Assembly: GCA_942486035.1 (NCBI GenBank)
Contig: CALNXK010000046.1
Span: forward strand, 2,965,001 to 3,029,000
Direction: 5' to 3'
Length of the DNA stretch: 64,000 nt
Source of the DNA: Porites lobata
Lineage: Eukaryota; Cnidaria; Anthozoa; Scleractinia; Poritidae
The notes beneath the pieces were generated by a model. The model was not told the DNA's origin. It saw only the letters and a list, made by a program, of their open reading frames with translations, and did not search any database. The translations under genes were made by a program, and so were the position numbers. Below are positions 59,141-64,000 of the stretch, in pieces (the stretch's first letter is position 1; every line of letters starts with the position of its first letter).

Positions 59141-61733
59141 CGATGATGATGATGATGATAGGAACGATGATTCCAGCAGGCGTCAGGATAATAGAGGAGT
59201 TATGGTTCAACTTTCACAACATAAAGGATTTCTGTCTTAAAAAGTAGAGATGCCCTCTGCTTAACCCGGTCAGTAAAGCGTTAGACTGAAGGCGGCTGTA
59301 GAGCCAATCAGAGAAGTAGACAACGACAACAGCCGTCAGCCCTTATGTCACTCATTTAATTCTCATACTTTTGTAGGGGAAAGTTCAAAAGCACCAAGGG
59401 AAATCCACAATTTTGTGGTATTGTGCATGAATGTGGTGGATGGGTTGGGCACCTTGCATGAGATCGTAGTGTCTGATTCACTCCTTTCCCCCACAGGGCA
59501 AGTCTGTGCCCTTAGTTCCAACAAAACTTATCAGTTGACCCCTATATCTACCAGGTAAAAGCAAAAGTGGCAATTTTGTGTAGGTTCTTCATGTGCTTGT
59601 ATGCTTCATTAACCTTGACCAGACTCTCCGTAATTTTATTAACCATATAATGGGCTATATTCATGCGTCCATAAAATACTAACAAACATAACGTAAACAA
59701 AGTTGGTCTGAGCTGTTTTATCCAGTCACATAGCCCGTATGATGTTTTTATTTATTGCAGCATTGTGCAGCCCGCCCTGTCAGTTTGGTGGACGATGCGT
59801 TCGACCAAACGTGTGTCACTGCTCCCCAGGATTTCTTGCGCCCTACTGTAGACGTAAGTTCCTCGTTAAAATAACTTTTCGCGCTTGCCTATTTTCCCGC
59901 AAATATCAATTAAAACCTACTTGTACCACAAAGTACAAGGCGGCCCACTGCGAGTACATTTGGCTAAACGATTTATTCAAACATGTGATTTATTTTTTGC
60001 GTTCTTAGCCTCTTGTAACCCAACCTGTCTTAATGGTGGAGTTTGCGTTGGACCGAATAAATGTCGCTGCCCCAAAGGCTACACGGGAAACAACTGCTTG
60101 CAAGGTACACTGGGATGGCGTTGTTTTCATTTAAGTGAGGGCAGTGGGAGGCCGCATTGGACATGTCTGACGCTAGTTTCTCTTTATTTTAATAGCGGTC
60201 TGCGGACAACCCTGTATGAACGGCGGTGTGTGTTACAAGCCTGACAAATGTACGTGTCGTCACGGCTGGCAAGGGAAGAGGTGTGAGAAAGGTGAGACAA
60301 CAAAAACAGCTTCATTTTGGCATGGCTACTGCAGGAAGATGGTGGGGTTATACGGTGCATATGCCATAAATGCCTTATTTTATGGGAAATTTGTCTTAGG
60401 CAGCTAAACAAGGGCCTCCCTGCAATCCCGCTATCTGATCCCACCAGTTACACAGGCCTACCAAACATAGACATGCAGCATGACAAAATGACTGAAATGC
60501 AAGTCACGCGATGATAAAGAAACACATTTCCTAGGTTAAGGAGAGTCGGAAGCGACCCGACCTCTTTCGCACTTAAGTATTTAACGATCCAGAAACCAGC
60601 GTTTCCAGAGGAAAGCTGGTTAGTGCGCTGCCTTCTGCGCCCGGGAGGCTCCGTGTTTGATTCCCAGGCGTGGCCTCAGATTTTTGTTTCGACTTCTTTC
60701 TTTTTCTTGGAACTTTTGAGTAGCTTGAAATAGCGTAAAACGGGACACTGATAGAGAGAGGAGGGTGAAATGAGAGCACAGTAGGCTTCAACTCGTAACT
60801 GTAGTTCAAAAGACAAACCTACCGCGTAGGGGCGGGAAGCTTGCGTGACTCCGGCCCGAGCGAATGCGAAGGAGACAAGCGAGTCACCAATACGAATAAG
60901 GATCTTTTCCTTTACTCACCCGAAAATTCATAGAGGGGGTCATTAATCTGTTTCCTTTTGGTGACTATGCTTGACCATAAAAAAACAGTACTTCTGGAAA
61001 AATCTTCATTGAGCAACTGGCCGACTGTATTCTTTTACAGCGGTATGCAACCCTAAGTGTCAAAATGGCGGCACGTGTATCAGACGAAATCGATGTTCGT
61101 GTACGCGCGGCTATTCCGGCTTTTTCTGTCAAATTGGAGTGGTGAGTATCAAGTGAGTATTTACCTCCTAAACTCAATCCACTCTACCCCACCGAAACAC
61201 AAAACAACCCCATCCCTCTGTATTCACCAATACAAAGGAATCTTGTCGGCTCGGCTCTCAAGGCTCTTTGTTATTTGATTTGTCTTCGTTTTAATGATGA
61301 TTGCTACAATTGCTGAAAAAAAAAAAATTAAAAAAATCCTCAGCGATCGAATGGCGTATGATTGGTTACTTGTGGTTTGTGGTAACATGTGGTAACAGTA
61401 GCGCTCCTGGTGCCTGGTAAAGATCGCACAACGAAATGTGCACGATACTCAAGTGCGATACTGACCGGTCTGTCCCGGGTTCGACCTGGGTTGCTATCTT
61501 CAGGTCAAAAAAGTTTCTTAAAAATGGACGCGACCGTTTACGAAAGGGAAATTTGCCTCCAACGCTCGCCCCTCACCCCTCGGCCCCCGCCCGTGCTGTC
61601 GATCTACGATGATCTATGTCGACTGCTCGCAGTCTACTTTACACGCAGAAATAACTGAAATACTTTTATTTCGTTTCAGGTAAACAATCGTAAACAGCAA
61701 ACACGACATCACTGGTGGAGGGACGACCACTGA
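37299..61733 (+). CDS. Secreted mosaic matrix protein: NtA-TSP1-TSPN/LamG-TSP1-EGFx6 (13 exons, 696 aa)
   Basis: Coding exons are 37299-37770, 52222-52362, 53324-53817, 54718-54795, 55609-55699, 56887-57069, 57906-58001, 58747-58842, 59761-59853, 60009-60104, 60196-60291, 61041-61141 and 61680-61733. All introns are GT-AG, all phases fit, and the total is 2,091 nt (696 codons plus TGA). Domains: signal peptide 1 to ~24; NtA-like ~26-138; TSP1 158-204; TSPN/laminin-G ~205-395; acidic Ser-Gly linker 396-425; TSP1 426-486; six EGFs 487-679; basic tail 680-696. No transmembrane segment appears after the signal peptide, so it should be secreted. Known family roles (NtA binds laminin in vertebrate agrin; TSP1, TSPN and EGF are adhesion or growth-factor-binding modules) suggest an extracellular-matrix linker; that is inference. 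The EGF block resembles those of WIF1-type proteins. No Kazal, SEA, VWC, collagen or thrombospondin type-3 repeats were seen, so it is not agrin, a thrombospondin, NELL or a collagen. Extra cassette exons in the long intron 1 cannot be excluded. Confidence 0.87.
40215..40426. mobile_element. TTAA-flanked MITE, copy 2
   Basis: TTAA at 40215-40218 and 40423-40426, with inverted CCCTTTAAGCCCTAAG ends. It is near-identical along its length to 8221-8432 (shared CAGAGTGGTCATGAGAATT), so the two are products of the same burst. Confidence 0.82.
41390..42660. repeat. Dimeric satellite array: ~175-bp monomers alternating in two types
   Basis: A landmark (TTTTACAAGAACTT-like) recurs at 41581, 41753, 41929, 42104, 42278 and 42455, with diverged copies near 41400 and 42641, so spacing is 172-177 bp. 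Odd copies (type A) carry CAGCAGATCGAGAACG and CAAAATAGGGCACTCCAAA. Even copies (type B) carry GATCTAGAAGGTTTTCAGA and AGAAAAATGGGC. A-to-A and B-to-B spacing is 348-351 bp. The order is B-A-B-A-B-A-B plus a degenerate unit. Open frames inside it on either strand are by-products of the repeat. Confidence 0.9.
42990..43115. repeat. Short inverted/direct repeat with GATGAAACACTGA
   Basis: CAGATGAAACACTGAGA occurs at about 43010, its inverted form GTGTTTCATCTG at about 43078, and TGATGAAACACTGAGTCGA directly after. Probably a degenerate dispersed repeat. Confidence 0.5.
45611..45924. mobile_element. hAT-like MITE, family 2, copy 2, with exact 8-bp duplication
   Basis: CAAAATAG flanks both ends (45603-45610 and 45925-45932). 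The ends CCTGGGGGAG and CTCCCCCGGG are inverted, followed inward by CCCATATGAAAGGGG(C/T)GGGGATGCTCGT and its complement. The interior repeats TTTTAGGG-type boxes. No coding capacity. Confidence 0.9.
47576..47650. repeat. Dispersed repeat pair, copy 1
   Basis: It shares CTCCCTTATTTGGCCTAAA, then after a gap AGGGTATGGTTT and GAGGG, with 55237-55316 in intron 4 of the gene. Confidence 0.5.
47717..47916. mobile_element. TTAA-flanked MITE, diverged subfamily
   Basis: TTAA at 47717-47720 and 47913-47916. The ends CCCTTTAAGCCCCAATA and TATTGGGGCTTAAAGGG are inverted. The interior (TCTCAACTGATTTTATAAGG) matches 53819-54010 in reverse and differs from copies 1 and 2. Confidence 0.82.
48147..48322. 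repeat. Two-copy tandem duplication (~88 bp)
   Basis: Both halves share a TCGAACAT...AAGAAA/CAAGAAAGCAGTTATC layout and end in TCGGACTAAAGA. This repeat creates the open frame seen at 48142-48450. Confidence 0.7.
48375..48672. repeat. Minisatellite, three units of ~109 bp
   Basis: Units start at 48375, 48484 and 48591. They share CACAATAAGCAGCACCACAG and GGAAAGTACTGCTCA; the third is truncated. Dispersed single copies occur at 49141-49258 and, within intron 5 of the gene, at about 55955-56130. Confidence 0.85.
50861..50988. mobile_element. Short MITE with TTGTTCAAA ends
   Basis: The ends CCGGGCCCTTGTTGTTCAAA and TTTTGAACAACTGGGGCCGG are inverted, with internal TATCCACTGGATAGAG palindromes. 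Related to 5704-5877. Confidence 0.75.
52222..52362 (+). CDS. Exon 2: first thrombospondin type-1 repeat
   Basis: This 141-nt exon is phase 1-1 and encodes residues 158-204. It has the full WxxWxxW motif (W159, W162, W165), a usual C-mannosylation site, and six cysteines (168, 172, 183, 188, 198, 203). The O-fucose consensus CxxS/TCxxG is spoiled: Asn171 stands where Ser or Thr is expected. Acceptor TTTAACTTCAG and donor GTAGGT are good. It is 14.4 kb from exon 1, but the split glycine codon (G + GT) joins cleanly. Confidence 0.93.
52363..53323 (+). other. Intron 2 (961 bp)
   Basis: Phase 1 intron, GTAGGT to TTTCAG. No transposon was recognised inside it. Confidence 0.8.
53324..53817 (+). 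CDS. Exon 3: main part of the TSPN / laminin-G-like domain
   Basis: The exon starts in phase 1, ends in phase 0 and encodes residues 205-369. The features fit the thrombospondin N-terminal-like laminin-G fold seen in thrombospondins and in collagens V, IX and XI: an FRYYFPGEFSIIMTFR strand pair (243-258), the WYSLGISVQ strand (314-322), Cys332 in the VYWNCEKIG turn, and KIYLGKPL (353-360). The first ~30 residues are a charged lead-in. The donor GTGAGC lies at the edge of a transposon-derived sequence (53819-54010). Confidence 0.9.
53819..54010 (-). mobile_element. Degenerate TTAA-type MITE abutting the exon 3 donor
   Basis: ACAAATTCTCCAAACTGATC, TTGAGAGAATTTGATAAA and GAAAATTGATGTTGGTC match the 47717-47916 element in reverse orientation. 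Both termini are eroded, and TTAA is no longer visible at either side. AGCCC right after the donor GT lines up with the AAGCCCC of the terminal repeat. Confidence 0.7.
54140..54400 (+). mobile_element. tRNA-related SINE, decayed head
   Basis: A clear B box (GGTTCGAATCC, 54215-54225) is followed by CCGTTGAAGCCCCGAAATAT, then TGCAATTGGTTAAATTG and a TCTTCATTTAAAT.. CGCAGTTCATAT tail that looks familiar from coral SINEs. The A box is too degenerate to call. Confidence 0.65.
54431..54564. mobile_element. 134-bp Mutator-like MITE with perfect 9-bp duplication
   Basis: CTTTCCGCG flanks both sides (54422-54430 and 54565-54573). The ends GATCAATTTAGG and CCTAAATTGATC are inverted, and the arms extend inward through CCACCTACCCCTCCCCTAA and TTAGGGGAGGTGTAGGAGGG. 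Confidence 0.9.
54718..54795 (+). CDS. Exon 4: C-terminal strand of the TSPN domain
   Basis: This 78-nt, phase 0-0 exon encodes residues 370-395. It carries the usual TSPN ending, a hydrophobic strand then VPDPGASKQQC, comparable to the V.DP.AA...C ending of fibrillar collagen TSPN domains. Cys388 is the expected partner of Cys332 in exon 3. Acceptor TTTGCTAG and donor GTAAGT. Neither adjacent exon could complete the fold without it. Confidence 0.87.
54796..55608 (+). other. Intron 4 (813 bp)
   Basis: Phase 0 intron, GTAAGT to TTGCAG. It contains the second copy (55237-55316) of the repeat at 47576-47650. Confidence 0.8.
55609..55699 (+). CDS. Exon 5: acidic Ser-Gly linker
   Basis: This 91-nt exon, phase 0 to 1, encodes residues 396-425. 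It is rich in Asp, Glu, Gly and Ser and has no cysteine. FDGSGEDEEG (400-409) puts a Ser-Gly pair (Ser403) among acidic residues, the usual setting for xylose-linked glycosaminoglycan chains. The acceptor ATTTGCAG is good; the donor GTTTGT is canonical but weak, so skipping is possible, although a plain skip would break the phase. Confidence 0.75.
55700..56886 (+). other. Intron 5 (1,187 bp)
   Basis: Phase 1 intron with the weakest donor (GTTTGT). About 55955-56130 is a copy of the 109-bp minisatellite family (GGTTTCATTTGAATGGTC), and 56418-56863 is an antisense LINE end. Confidence 0.75.
56418..56863 (-). mobile_element. 5'-truncated LINE end, antisense, next to the exon 6 acceptor
   Basis: Read on the - strand, 56863 to the stop at 56561-56563 is a 100-codon open frame. 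It matches the C-terminus of non-LTR retrotransposon polymerases: TCAIEVWACAYEGKY, a DRDKQLWGKITD block and LRQRGHDYILPRIRTERFK. The 3' UTR follows and ends in an imperfect (TCAAT)n tail at 56418-56446. The reverse-transcriptase core is missing. Confidence 0.85.
56887..57069 (+). CDS. Exon 6: second thrombospondin type-1 repeat
   Basis: This 183-nt, phase 1-1 exon encodes residues 426-486. It has W430 and W433 (SWTEWSKC) and six cysteines (436, 440, 451, 468, 480, 485). The CSRSCGKG stretch fits the O-fucosylation consensus CxxSCxxG at Ser439, which the first TSP1 lacks. A longer central loop (452-467) sets it apart from exon 2. The acceptor (TTTGCAG) lies about 20 bp from the end of an antisense LINE remnant. 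Confidence 0.93.
57070..57905 (+). other. Intron 6 (836 bp) with a GACTGC-ended foldback
   Basis: Phase 1 intron. At 57608-57784 lies an inverted-repeat element starting TAGACTGCGAGCAGTCT and ending GACTGCAAGCAGTCTA. Its body includes ACGAGGGCGTAAGCCCGAGA. A partial CCAAT match flanks the two sides, but no full target duplication. A short relative (GACTGCTCGCAGTCTAC) lies in intron 12 near 61621. Confidence 0.6.
57906..58001 (+). CDS. Exon 7: EGF repeat 1
   Basis: Residues 487-518, a single 96-nt, phase 1-1 exon. Cysteines are spaced x3, x5, x5, x1, x8 (Cys489, 493, 499, 505, 507, 516), a compact EGF with a CLNGGFC core and G-F-H-G near the end. There is no calcium-binding consensus. The acceptor is TCTAG at 57901-57905; using the next AG (57909-57910) would give an immediate stop. 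Confidence 0.92.
58002..58746 (+). other. Intron 7 (745 bp)
   Basis: Phase 1 intron, GTTAGG to GGCAG. About 58045-58220 (CCGGAAAATCCGGTTGGAAA and following) looks like a dispersed repeat. No other feature. Confidence 0.6.
58747..58842 (+). CDS. Exon 8: EGF repeat 2
   Basis: Residues 519-550, 96 nt, phase 1-1, with the same cysteine spacing as repeat 1. The segment VGPYKCSCPPGYGG is close to repeat 4 (VGPNKCRCPKGYTG), and both exons end in an identical GGTACACTG donor context, so these two look like a duplicated pair. Confidence 0.92.
58843..59760 (+). other. Intron 8 (918 bp) with a GAT microsatellite
   Basis: Phase 1 intron. A (GAT)n run with two imperfect units occupies about 59109-59160. 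It gives open frames of poly-Asp and poly-Met that are not genes. A polymorphic marker is likely. Confidence 0.75.
59761..59853 (+). CDS. Exon 9: EGF repeat 3
   Basis: Residues 551-581, 93 nt, phase 1-1. All six cysteines are present, but the repeat is one residue shorter after the last cysteine, and CQFGGRC replaces the usual CxNGGxC. The split codon at its end becomes Pro instead of the Ala or Val that starts most other repeats. Donor GTAAGT. Confidence 0.92.
60009..60104 (+). CDS. Exon 10: EGF repeat 4
   Basis: Residues 582-613, 96 nt, phase 1-1. Six cysteines, with CLNGGVC and CPKGYTGNNC. It is only 155 bp from exon 9 and 91 bp from exon 11, the tightest part of the gene. It is closest in sequence to repeat 2. 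Confidence 0.92.
60196..60291 (+). CDS. Exon 11: EGF repeat 5
   Basis: Residues 614-645, 96 nt, phase 1-1. Six cysteines, with CMNGGVC and CRHGWQGKRC. The acceptor is TTTTAATAG and the donor GTGAGA. Confidence 0.92.
60292..61040 (+). other. Intron 11 (749 bp) with a tRNA-like SINE
   Basis: At about 60604-60700 an A-box-like AGCTGGTTAGTGCGCTGCC and a B-box-like TGTTTGATTCC are spaced as in tRNA-derived SINEs. At 60842-60880 is a module, GCGTGACTCCGGCCCGAGC, repeated downstream of the gene at 63001-63040. Confidence 0.55.
61041..61141 (+). CDS. Exon 12: EGF repeat 6
   Basis: Residues 646-679, 101 nt, entering in phase 1 and leaving in phase 0, which breaks the symmetric 1-1 pattern as expected at the end of the array. 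Six cysteines, with CQNGGTC and CTRGYSGFFC, then QIGV. If intron 12 were retained, translation would add only four residues (VSIK) before a TGA, so a truncated isoform is possible. Confidence 0.9.
61142..61679 (+). other. Intron 12 (538 bp)
   Basis: Phase 0 intron, GTGAGT to TTTCAG. A lone B-box-like GGGTTCGACCTGG at about 61478-61490 hints at another decayed tRNA-like repeat, but an A box is not convincing. An A-rich run lies at about 61316-61335. Confidence 0.5.
61680..61733 (+). CDS. Exon 13: basic C-terminal tail and stop
   Basis: A 54-nt terminal coding exon (residues 680-696 plus TGA) after a strong TTTCGTTTCAG acceptor. It encodes a short tail rich in Arg, His and Trp (VNNRKQQTRHHWWRDDH). 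A basic tail after an EGF array is also seen in WIF1-like secreted proteins and could bind heparan sulfate; that is inference. The join rests on phase and splice signals only, because the tail has no domain to confirm it. Confidence 0.75.
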   Translation, partial: VNNRKQQTRHHWWRDDH

Positions 61734-61834
61734 TAAAGAATTAACGTTCTCCTCAATTTGACAATTTCCCCAACGGTCGTAAAACGTTCGTTGGACTTTT
61801 TCCCGACGTCAGGATGGATCTTAGAATAATGCAG

Positions 61835-61840
61835 ATTAAA
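61835..61840 (+). promoter_or_regulatory. Candidate polyadenylation signal (ATTAAA)
   Basis: ATTAAA, the commonest variant of the AATAAA signal, lies about 100 bp after the stop codon. No AATAAA was seen between the stop and this point. It lies before the downstream transposon cluster. Confidence 0.3.
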
Positions 61841-61974
61841 TTATGTTTGAAGGATCAATTTTGGCCAGCAGGCTTTCTGATACATTTAGAATCAGATCAA
61901 AGTCGTTATTGAACATTTCAAGGGATCTTTACGAAACGCGGTGGTATATGTAAATTGAGTGAGGCAATACCCTT

Positions 61975-62166
61975 CAGTGGCGGATCCAGGGGAGAAGCCC
62001 GGGGGGCCTCTCTCCCCCCTGTTATTTTTAGACCAAACTGAGGTCCGAAGGGCCGAAAAAAATTTGAGGCCGCCCCCCTCCCTTATCTCAGGGTCTGGAT
62101 GGTCTGGATGACTGCCCCACCCTTCCCCCCCTCCGCCCATTCTCTGAAGGTATATATCCGCCACTG
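61975..62166. mobile_element. hAT-like MITE with CAGTGGCGGAT ends
   Basis: CAGTGGCGGAT at the left and ATCCGCCACTG at the right are perfect 11-bp inverted ends of a type common in hAT elements. The interior is rich in C and G runs. The flanks do not form a clean 8-bp duplication. Confidence 0.75.
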
Positions 62167-62190
62167 GCCTTTCACTCGCGTGGAGAAATA

Positions 62191-62335
62191 CTGCGGAACC
62201 TCCATATAACGAAAGATTGTTTTTACCCCAGTGAAGTATAATATATGCGAAAGTACCTCAATATAACGAAACCTCGTTATAGCGAACAAATTTTGCCAGT
62301 CCCTTGGCAATTCGTTATATCCAGGTTCCACTGTA
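62191..62335. mobile_element. Small TA-flanked element with GGAACCTCCATATAACGA ends
   Basis: The left end TGCGGAACCTCCATATAACG and the inverted right end CGTTATATCCAGGTTCCACTG match pogo/Tc1-type termini. TA is present outside both ends. Two further ATAACGAAA copies lie inside. Confidence 0.65.
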
Positions 62336-62494
62336 TGAGGACTCCGAGGGCGATTTTAAATTTTTAAAATAATAAAAAAAGCGGTACAGTACTTTTTTCT
62401 GTGGTACTGGGTATAATGCGGTACAGGGTGGCTCATTTTGATCCTGTGAATGCCAGCTTCTGAAGTGTACCTATTCAAAGGCAAGCTTCAGCTG

Positions 62495-62733
62495 AGCCAG
62501 TTGTTCGGAGACCGATTAACGCTTAACCTGGGGTTAAATTTAACCCGGGTTTCTTTTTCTTTTGTTCAAAAGAATTTTCTCGGATAATTTTCTATGCTAG
62601 TTTTAGAGCTTCCAATCATCAACTTGTAGACAAAAAAAATTAAAACTGAAATGCTTTTTGAGCTTTCAAATCTGAATTCAAATCTCGCACTAACCCTGGG
62701 TTATCTTAACCCAGCTTTGAACAACTTCGGCCC
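62495..62733. mobile_element. Small inverted-repeat transposon, copy B
   Basis: Second member of the 10829-11057 family: GCCAGTTGTTCGGA start, GGGGTTAAATTTAACCCGGG, CCAATCATCAACTTGTAG in the centre, and TTAACCCAGCTTTGAACAAC at the end. Confidence 0.72.
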
Positions 62734-62967
62734 TGGGCTGTACTGTGATACTGTTCATTGAGTTACACACGCCAGGGTGGTTTTCCGAGTCTTTCATTCG
62801 GAATCTAATGATCTAAATTAACATTTGATATAAAGCCTCGTTATAGAACTTCTGCATGATACCATTTGTTTCTCATTTCCTATCCCCTGCCCCTTAAATA
62901 GGTTACTTAGTTTACTCTTGGTAGTAATAAATACTCTCCTTCTCCGCCTCTCGACGCGCTCAGGGCC

Positions 62968-63040
62968 GAAGTCACACAATGCGAGGGGAAGGGGGACATT
63001 GCGTGACTCCGGCCCGAGCAGCTGCGAAGGAGACTAGTAC
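62968..63040. repeat. Short inverted repeat with GCGTGACTCCGGCC module
   Basis: GGCCGAAGTCACACAATG and CATTGCGTGACTCCGGCC are near-perfect inverted copies around a G-rich spacer. The right part recurs in intron 11 (60842-60880). Confidence 0.6.
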
Positions 63041-63217
63041 CGAAGTAAATGGGTCAGCTATCAAAATGTGTTTGTTTCTCGAAAGTTGAGAATTAACTTG
63101 ACAAGTGTATGTATTATTTCTTATAATAACAGATATTAAATAATCTTTTTCAACGTGTTGCAGAGATTTCACTTCGTTTCTTTACCCTACCCGTATCACT
63201 TGCAAGAGGGCTTGTGG

Positions 63218-63566
63218 CCCGGGGGGTACTCCGCTATAATAGTGACGGGGGTGCTCGTCGGAAAATTTCGAGAACACCCCTAAAGGGTACCAGAATCTTG
63301 TTTTATGGGCGTGTCCCAAAGTCATTTCCATCCCTAAGAGGTACCAATTCAACAACAACAAATAATATAACTGGCACTGCAAATTTTAAAAGTAATATAG
63401 GCTTTTTGAAAGTATTGCCTTAAGTCTTTAGCCTAATAACGCGTAGCGACTCTATTAGCAGACATTTTAGGTTTTAGCACCCTAAGCGGTACCAATCCAC
63501 AAATTTAAACCCCTAAAAGGTACGACGAGCACCCCTGTCACTTTTATAGGGGAGTACGCACGGGGG
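63218..63566. mobile_element. hAT-like MITE, family 1, second copy with 8-bp duplication
   Basis: GCTTGTGG lies at 63210-63217 and 63567-63574. The ends CCCGGGGGGTACTCC and GGAGTACGCACGGGG are imperfect inverted repeats, with inner AGTGACGGGGGTGCTCGTCG and its complement. The interior matches 22356-22693 in the opposite orientation. Confidence 0.88.
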
Positions 63567-63574
63567 GCTTGTGG

Positions 63575-64000
63575 AACTGTGAGATGTAAGGCCTACAGCA
63601 GGGTGTGATTTGAACCAGAGCTCAACGCTCCGTAATTTTCTCAGTCTCAGGCAAGTTAATGCAGGGTTGAAAGGTGGTGGAGCTACCGTCTTCGATTTTT
63701 CCGGGAATGCTGAGTTAAATGTTTCGTTGGAAGCGAAGAAAATTTTAATTGACGGAGTTGTACATCACCCCTATCGTTATCACCCTTTAAAGCTTCCTAA
63801 TTCTTTATGTCGATTTTTTTCTGTTATTTTACCTGGAAAAGGCAATCCATTTTTTTTACTTTAAAGTCAAAAATATATTTATTGGGGAGGCACCTTTTAA
63901 AAATATCTATTATTGTATCCCTTGTAGAGGTTTTTTATATATGGGCCCCTGTTGGGGTTGGTTTTGATTGAAAATCAAACTTGTTTACAGCTTCAATTTT
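63575..64000. other. No feature seen to the window end
   Basis: An 84-codon frame at 63610-63864 lacks motifs. AT-rich flank otherwise. Confidence 0.4.

Noticed and set aside
59019..59247. Poly-Asp and poly-Met open frames
   Set aside because: Produced by the GAT microsatellite read in two frames inside intron 8.
61420..61510. Possible tRNA gene (GGGTTCGACCTGG)
   Set aside because: Only a B box is convincing; no acceptor stem or A box could be aligned.

Overview
This window looks like nuclear DNA from an anthozoan cnidarian, most likely a stony coral. It is AT-rich, has no bacterial-style gene packing, and contains one large intron-rich gene. It is scattered with small non-autonomous transposons, tRNA-derived SINEs and 5'-truncated LINE ends; several of these families look familiar to me from coral genomes. 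That last point is recollection, not a search.

The one confident gene lies on the + strand, from about 37.3 to 61.7 kb. I assembled 13 coding exons by hand. Every junction is GT-AG, the phases are compatible throughout, and the joined frame is 2,091 nt, giving 696 residues plus a stop. In order, the protein has a signal peptide, an NtA-like domain (in vertebrates the laminin-binding N-terminus of agrin), a thrombospondin type-1 repeat (TSP1), a thrombospondin-N/laminin-G (TSPN) domain, an acidic Ser-Gly linker, a second TSP1, six EGF repeats (one exon each) and a short basic tail. It is probably secreted into the mesoglea or a basement membrane. I know of no characterised protein with this domain order, and it is the main discovery candidate here.

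Bases 1-37,000 look like a gene desert. I could not support a complete gene there, only two coding-like remnants (5.2-5.5 kb on the - strand, 6.5-6.9 kb on the + strand) and one short charged reading frame (28.0 kb). The region is full of inverted-repeat elements. Some keep perfect 9-bp target duplications (Mutator-like), others have 8-bp duplications (hAT-like) or TTAA ends (piggyBac-like). There are also long foldback elements, a SINE and a LINE end.

Intron 1 (14.5 kb) holds a short satellite array of ~175-bp monomers in an alternating two-type arrangement, plus further MITEs and a ~109-bp minisatellite. Introns 2-12 are short. Intron 3 is largely stacked transposons, and intron 5 holds an antisense LINE end finishing about 20 bp before the exon 6 acceptor. 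Downstream of the gene (61.9-63.6 kb) is a cluster of four small transposons.
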